Part shown: positions 60,524 to 64,000 of the stretch, in pieces
How the letters are laid out: every line of letters starts with the position of its first letter
How positions within the stretch are numbered: the first letter of the stretch is position 1
Source: Thermoleophilaceae bacterium
GTDB lineage: Bacteria > Actinomycetota > Thermoleophilia > Solirubrobacterales > Thermoleophilaceae
Assembly (NCBI GenBank): GCA_040901445.1
Contig: JBBDYQ010000022.1
Location: forward strand, 1 to 64,000
Length of the DNA: 64,000 nucleotides
Reading direction: 5' to 3'
Notes under the pieces: generated by a model
Seen by the model: the letters and a program-made list of their open reading frames with translations, nothing else
The model's database searches: none
What the model was told of the DNA's origin: nothing
Made by a program: the position numbers and the translations under genes

Positions 60524-60993
60524 CCCGGCGCTACGTCGCCGTCGCCGGCCCCGGCGAGTGCGATGCGCCCACGCTGGCGCTGGCGGAGGAGGTGGGCCGT
60601 GAGCTGGCCGCCCGCGGCGCCGTGCTCGTGTGCGGCGGCCTGGGCGGCGTGATGGAGGCGGCGTGCCGCGGAGCCAAGGCGGTGGGCGGCTCCACCGTCG
60701 GGATCCTGCCCGGCACGGACCGGTCTGCGGCCAACCCGTTCGTCGACGTGGCGCTACCCACCGGGCTCGGCGAGGCCCGCAACACGCTGGTGGTGCGCGC
60801 CGCCGACGCCCTCGTCGCCGTGGGCGGCGAGTTCGGCACGCTCTCGGAGATCGCCTTCGCGCTCAAGACGGGGGTACGGGTGGTGGGGGTGAACACGTGG
60901 GAGCTGGGCCGCGGCGGCCGGCCCGTCGAGGCGTTCGCGCAGGCCGGCTCGCCGGCCGAGGCCGTAGAGCTCGCTCTCGTAGACTCGCCTTAG
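60520..60993 (+). CDS. LOG-like nucleotide-binding protein (TIGR00725 type)
   Basis: A 157-residue Rossmann-like protein: VAVAGPGECDAPTLALAEEV, VLVCGGLGGVMEAACRGAKA, GILPGTDRSAANP and ALVAVGGEFGTLSEIAFALK. This is the TIGR00725/LOG-related fold that binds nucleotides; some relatives are cytokinin-type phosphoribohydrolases, others have no known role. It overlaps the previous gene by 4 bases. Confidence 0.82.
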   Translation: MTRRYVAVAGPGECDAPTLALAEEVGRELAARGAVLVCGGLGGVMEAACRGAKAVGGSTVGILPGTDRSAANPFVDVALPTGLGEARNTLVVRAADALVAVGGEFGTLSEIAFALKTGVRVVGVNTWELGRGGRPVEAFAQAGSPAEAVELALVDSP

Positions 60994-60996
60994 GTG

Positions 60997-62502
60997 ATGA
61001 GCGAACCCCGCGCCACCGTCGCGGAGCGCCGCGCGCTCCCGCCGCAGACCGAGGCGCCCTACCTCGACGCGCTCGCCGCATACGCGGCGCGCAGCCCCGG
61101 CCGCTTCCACGTGCCCGGCCACAAGGGCGGCGCCGGCGCGGACCCCGGCCTGGCCGAGGCCGTTGGGGCCGCGGCCCTGGCCATCGACATCCCCTCGCTC
61201 ACCCACGGCATCGACGTGGGGATCGAGCCCACGCCCTTCCAGCAGGCGCAGGCGCTGGCCGCGCAGGCGTGGGGGGCGCGCCGCTCGTGGTTCCTCGTCA
61301 ACGGCGCCTCCCAGGGCAACCACGTGGCCTGCATGGCGCTGGCGCATGTCGGGCGCGAGGTGGTCGTGCAGCGCAACGTCCACTCGAGCACGATCGACGG
61401 GCTGGTGCTGTCGGGGCTGCGGCCGGTCTTCGTGGCGCCCGAGCTCGACCCCGAGCTCGGCATCGCCCACTGCCTCACCCCCGAGTCGCTGGATGCCGCG
61501 CTCGCGGCCACGCCCGGCGCGGTCGGGGCGCTCGTGGTCACGCCCACCTACTTCGGCGCGGTCGCGGACGTGCGGGCGCTGGCGGAGGTGGCGCACGCGC
61601 GCGGGGTGCCGCTCGTCGTGGACGAGGCATGGGGCGCGCACCTCGCCTTCAGCCCGGAGCTCCCCGAGCACGCGCTCGCCGCAGGCGCAGACCTCGTGGT
61701 GTCGAGCACCCACAAGATCGTCGGGAGCATCACGCAGTCCGCGATCGTGCACACCGGCGCGGGGGAGCTCATCGACGACGCCGTGGTGGACCGCTGCGTC
61801 ACCCTGCTCGAGTCCACGAGCCCCAACGCCCACCTCGGTGCCTCGCTCGACGCTGCACGCCGGCTGGCCGCCACGCGCGGGGCCGAGCTCATCGGCGAGA
61901 CCGTCCGGGCCGTGGAGGTCACCCGTGAGGCGGTCCGCGCCCTTCCCGGCCTCGATGTGCTCGACGAGCGCATTGCCGGGCGGGCGGGCGTGCTTGCCTA
62001 CGACCCGCTGCGGCTCGTGATCGACGTCCGCGGAAGCGGCGCCACCGGCTACGAGCTCGCCGCGCTCCTGCGGGAGACCGACGACGTGAACATGGAGCTC
62101 GTGGGGGAGAACGTGATCGTGGGGGTATTCGGCATGGCCGAGCCGGCGGGAGCGCAGGGCGAGCGCCTCGTCCAGGCACTCGGGCATGCCCTCGAGCGGC
62201 TCGGCCCGTTCGCCGACCGCCGCCGGGAGGAGTTCGCGCCACCGCCGCCGTGGGACGAGCTCGCGATGACTCCGCGCGAGGCCTTCCTCGCCCCGCAGGA
62301 GGTCGTCGCGTTCGCCGCCGCCGCGGGGCGCGTGGCCGCGGAGTCACTCGCCGCGTACCCGCCCGGCATCCCCAATGTCCTCCCGGGCGAGCGCATCACC
62401 CCCACGACGCTCGACTACATCCAGCGCGCCCTCGAGCAGGGTGGCGTGCTGCGCGGGGCCAGCGACCGGCGCGTGCGCACGCTGCGCGTGGTGGCGGAGT
62501 GA
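60997..62502 (+). CDS. Orn/Lys/Arg decarboxylase, probable arginine decarboxylase
   Basis: A 501-residue PLP enzyme of the Orn/Lys/Arg decarboxylase class: GRFHVPGHKGGAGADPGLAE, SWFLVNGASQGNHVACMAL, VVDEAWGAHLAF, and the PLP Lys in SSTHKIVGS; ending PPGIPNVLPGERITPTTLDY. Arginine is the probable substrate because agmatinase is encoded immediately downstream. ATG 60997 or GTG 60994 are both possible. It yields agmatine for polyamine synthesis. Confidence 0.85.
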   Translation: MSEPRATVAERRALPPQTEAPYLDALAAYAARSPGRFHVPGHKGGAGADPGLAEAVGAAALAIDIPSLTHGIDVGIEPTPFQQAQALAAQAWGARRSWFLVNGASQGNHVACMALAHVGREVVVQRNVHSSTIDGLVLSGLRPVFVAPELDPELGIAHCLTPESLDAALAATPGAVGALVVTPTYFGAVADVRALAEVAHARGVPLVVDEAWGAHLAFSPELPEHALAAGADLVVSSTHKIVGSITQSAIVHTGAGELIDDAVVDRCVTLLESTSPNAHLGASLDAARRLAATRGAELIGETVRAVEVTREAVRALPGLDVLDERIAGRAGVLAYDPLRLVIDVRGSGATGYELAALLRETDDVNMELVGENVIVGVFGMAEPAGAQGERLVQALGHALERLGPFADRRREEFAPPPPWDELAMTPREAFLAPQEVVAFAAAAGRVAAESLAAYPPGIPNVLPGERITPTTLDYIQRALEQGGVLRGASDRRVRTLRVVAE

Positions 62503-63437
62503 GCGGGCCGCCGGACGCGTTCAGCGCGCCGCGCTACACGGGCGTCCGCACGTTCGCCCGCTGCCCGCACGAGCGGCCCGGCGCCGGGGTCGACGTGGCC
62601 GTGGTGGGCATCCCGTTCGACACCGGCACGAGCTTCCGCCCCGGCGCCCGCTTCGGGCCGGAGGCCATCCGCGCGGCCTCGGTGCTGCTGCGCCCATACC
62701 ACCCGCCGCTCGACGTGGACGTCTTCGCGGGCCGCACCGTCGTGGACTGGGGCGACCTCGCGATCACCCCGGGCAACGCCGAGCGCACGGCGGCGCAGAT
62801 CGCCGACGGGCTGGGGGAGGTTCTGCGCGCCGGGGCCGTCCCGATCGTGCTCGGTGGCGACCACACGGTGGCGCTGGGGGAGCTGCGCGCCCACGCGGCC
62901 GTCCACGGGCCCCTCGCGGTCGTCCTGCTCGACGCCCACGCCGACACCTGGGACGCCTACTACGGCGAGCGCTACTTCCACGGCACCGTCTTCCGCCGCG
63001 CGGTGGAGGAGGGTCTGGTGCTGCCGGAGTGCTCGCTGCTCGCCGGGATGCGCGGGTCGCTGTACGGGCCCGAGGATCTCGACGGCGCCCGCTCGCTCGG
63101 GTTCGAGCTGCTGAGCTGCGACGAGCTGCGGGAGCTCGGAGCGGAGGAGTACGGCGCCCGCGTGCGCGCCCGAGTCGGGGACGCGCCCGTCTTCCTCGGC
63201 TTCGACGTCGATGTGGTGGATCCGGCCTTCGCGCCCGGGACCGGCACGCCCGAGGTGGCGGGTATGGCGCCCCACGAGGCGCTCGCGTGCCTGCGTTCGC
63301 TCGCCGGGATGCGCTTCGCGGGCTTCGACGTGGTGGAGGTGGCGCCGGCCTATGACGGGCCCGGGCAGGTCACCGCCCTGCTCGCGGCCAACGTGGCCTA
63401 CGAGCTGCTCGCGCTGACCGCCGTCACCGGCCGATGA
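62499..63437 (+). CDS. speB: Agmatinase (ureohydrolase)
   Basis: A 312-residue ureohydrolase with the two Mn-binding stretches: GGDHTVALGEL and LLDAHADTWDAYYGE, then FLGFDVDVVDPAFAPGTGTP. It would split agmatine to putrescine and urea. The GTG overlaps the decarboxylase stop (GTGA), a two-step arginine-to-putrescine module. Guanidinobutyrase activity cannot be excluded by sequence. Confidence 0.87.
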   Translation: MSGPPDAFSAPRYTGVRTFARCPHERPGAGVDVAVVGIPFDTGTSFRPGARFGPEAIRAASVLLRPYHPPLDVDVFAGRTVVDWGDLAITPGNAERTAAQIADGLGEVLRAGAVPIVLGGDHTVALGELRAHAAVHGPLAVVLLDAHADTWDAYYGERYFHGTVFRRAVEEGLVLPECSLLAGMRGSLYGPEDLDGARSLGFELLSCDELRELGAEEYGARVRARVGDAPVFLGFDVDVVDPAFAPGTGTPEVAGMAPHEALACLRSLAGMRFAGFDVVEVAPAYDGPGQVTALLAANVAYELLALTAVTGR

Positions 63438-63703
63438 CGATCCGCCGCCGCGTGGTGGTCCACGGGCGCGTCCAGGGCGTCTTCTTCCGCGACTCCATCC
63501 GCCGCGAGGCGTCTGCCGCCGGCGTGGCGGGCCGGGCGGCCAACCGCCCGGACGGCACCGTGGAGGCGGTGTTCGAGGGCGACCAGGCGGCGGTCGAGCG
63601 GCTCATGGCCTTCTGCCGCCGCGGGCCGCGGCGGGCGGAGGTCTCGCAGGTGGAGGTGACCGAGCAGGAGCCAGAGGGGCTCACGGGCTTCGCCGTTCGC
63701 TGA
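63434..63703 (+). CDS. acyP: Acylphosphatase
   Basis: An 89-residue acylphosphatase: VVVHGRVQGVFFRDSIRREA holds the phosphate loop and catalytic Arg, GVAGRAANRPDGTVEAVFEG the catalytic Asn. It hydrolyses acyl phosphates such as carbamoyl phosphate. ATG overlaps the agmatinase stop; last gene of the run that starts with leuS. Confidence 0.93.
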   Translation: MTIRRRVVVHGRVQGVFFRDSIRREASAAGVAGRAANRPDGTVEAVFEGDQAAVERLMAFCRRGPRRAEVSQVEVTEQEPEGLTGFAVR

Positions 63704-63742
63704 TTCGTTGCAGAGCGAACCCTCCCGTCACACGCCGCCGCG

Positions 63743-63748
63743 TAGCTT
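63743..63748 (+). promoter_or_regulatory. -10 element giving a leaderless comEA transcript
   Basis: TAGCTT ends 6 bases before the ATG at 63755; the string around it recurs at 11771-11788. Confidence 0.5.
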
Positions 63749-63754
63749 CGCGGC

Positions 63755-64000
63755 ATGGACCTCACCAAGCTCGCGGCGTGGGGGGTGGCGGCCCTCCTGG
63801 CCATCGTGGCGGCCATGCGGCTGCTCGGCGGGCCGGCCGCGCCCGACGCGGTCCCGGTGGCATTGGAGGAGCCCGCGGCGGCAGCGCCGGTGGCGGCTGG
63901 TGCCGGTGAAGCGCCGGATACCGGGGTGCCGGCGGACGGAGCGCCTCCTGGCACCGGGGGGCTCCACGTGCACGTCGCGGGTGCCGTCCGGCGGCCGGGC
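63755..64000 (+). CDS. comEA: ComEA-like DNA-binding competence protein, N-terminal part (cut by window edge)
   Basis: The visible 82 residues start with a membrane helix (LAAWGVAALLAIVAAMRLL), then a Pro/Ala-rich linker and the beginning of an SLBB domain (LHVHVAGAVRRPG). This order is that of ComEA, whose C-terminal helix-hairpin-helix lies beyond the window. ComEA binds incoming DNA at the membrane in natural transformation. ComEC would be expected next. Confidence 0.75.
   Translation, partial: MDLTKLAAWGVAALLAIVAAMRLLGGPAAPDAVPVALEEPAAAAPVAAGAGEAPDTGVPADGAPPGTGGLHVHVAGAVRRPG

Overview
The window is very GC-rich. It carries a typical actinobacterial core order (tig-clpP-clpX-valS-folC, ndk-maf-mreBCD-mrdA-rodA, rng-rplU-rpmA-obgE-proB-proA-nadD-rsfS, leuS-...-comEA). 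This order, the MreBCD/RodA set and the abundance of leaderless genes suggest a deep-branching actinobacterium, most likely class Thermoleophilia (Solirubrobacterales-like). That placement is inference; no rRNA is present to prove it.

Layout. Positions 1 to about 17.4 kb form an accessory zone built of stacked insertions. Three copies of the 3' half of a tRNA-His (anticodon loop to acceptor end) lie at 3315-3363, 14093-14136 and 16154-16202, and a decayed fourth lies near 16711-16741. All are in the same orientation, as expected for attachment-site scars of elements that integrated repeatedly into one tRNA-His gene, presumably just left of the window. The segments between the scars hold: a PhoD-type phosphatase end, a frameshifted gene and a RES/Xre toxin-antitoxin pair; then a PucR regulator with a divergent secreted hydrolase, a TetR-led operon of secreted proteins (one hydrolase and three tandem paralogues, the third frameshifted), and a membrane di-iron desaturase fused to its own reductase; then a DUF4160-DUF2442 pair and a secreted cupredoxin. 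From 16.2 to 17.4 kb is a gene graveyard (response-regulator and VapC remnants). No integrase or transposase was recognised.

Positions 17.4-47.5 kb are mainly core: protein quality control (tig, clpP, clpX), valyl-tRNA synthetase, folate (folC), nucleotide handling (ndk, maf), the cell-elongation machine (mreB-mreC-mreD-mrdA-rodA), RNase E/G, ribosomal proteins L21 and L27, ObgE, proline synthesis (proB, proA), NAD synthesis (nadD) and ribosome silencing (rsfS). Exported proteins are interspersed: two lipase-like hydrolases, a subtilisin-like protease and a Tat-exported PhoX-like protein. A G43C11 homopolymer tract at 44050-44103 may be an assembly fault.

Positions 47.4-57.5 kb are a metabolic accessory block: a TetR-controlled membrane protein plus Baeyer-Villiger-type monooxygenase, a tRNA-Ala overlapped by an open reading frame for a PD-(D/E)XK nuclease, an SDR, an ACT protein, two alpha/beta hydrolases with Asp nucleophiles and a MOT1-type transporter. 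Positions 57.5-64 kb hold leuS, small membrane and LOG-like proteins, an Orn/Lys/Arg decarboxylase with agmatinase (arginine to putrescine), acylphosphatase and the start of comEA.

Two signals cut across the window. Many starts are preceded at only 6-12 nt by a TAnnnT -10 hexamer, so leaderless transcription seems common. A long imperfect palindrome occurs after both clpX and rpmA; its outer arms differ in sequence but stay complementary in each copy.
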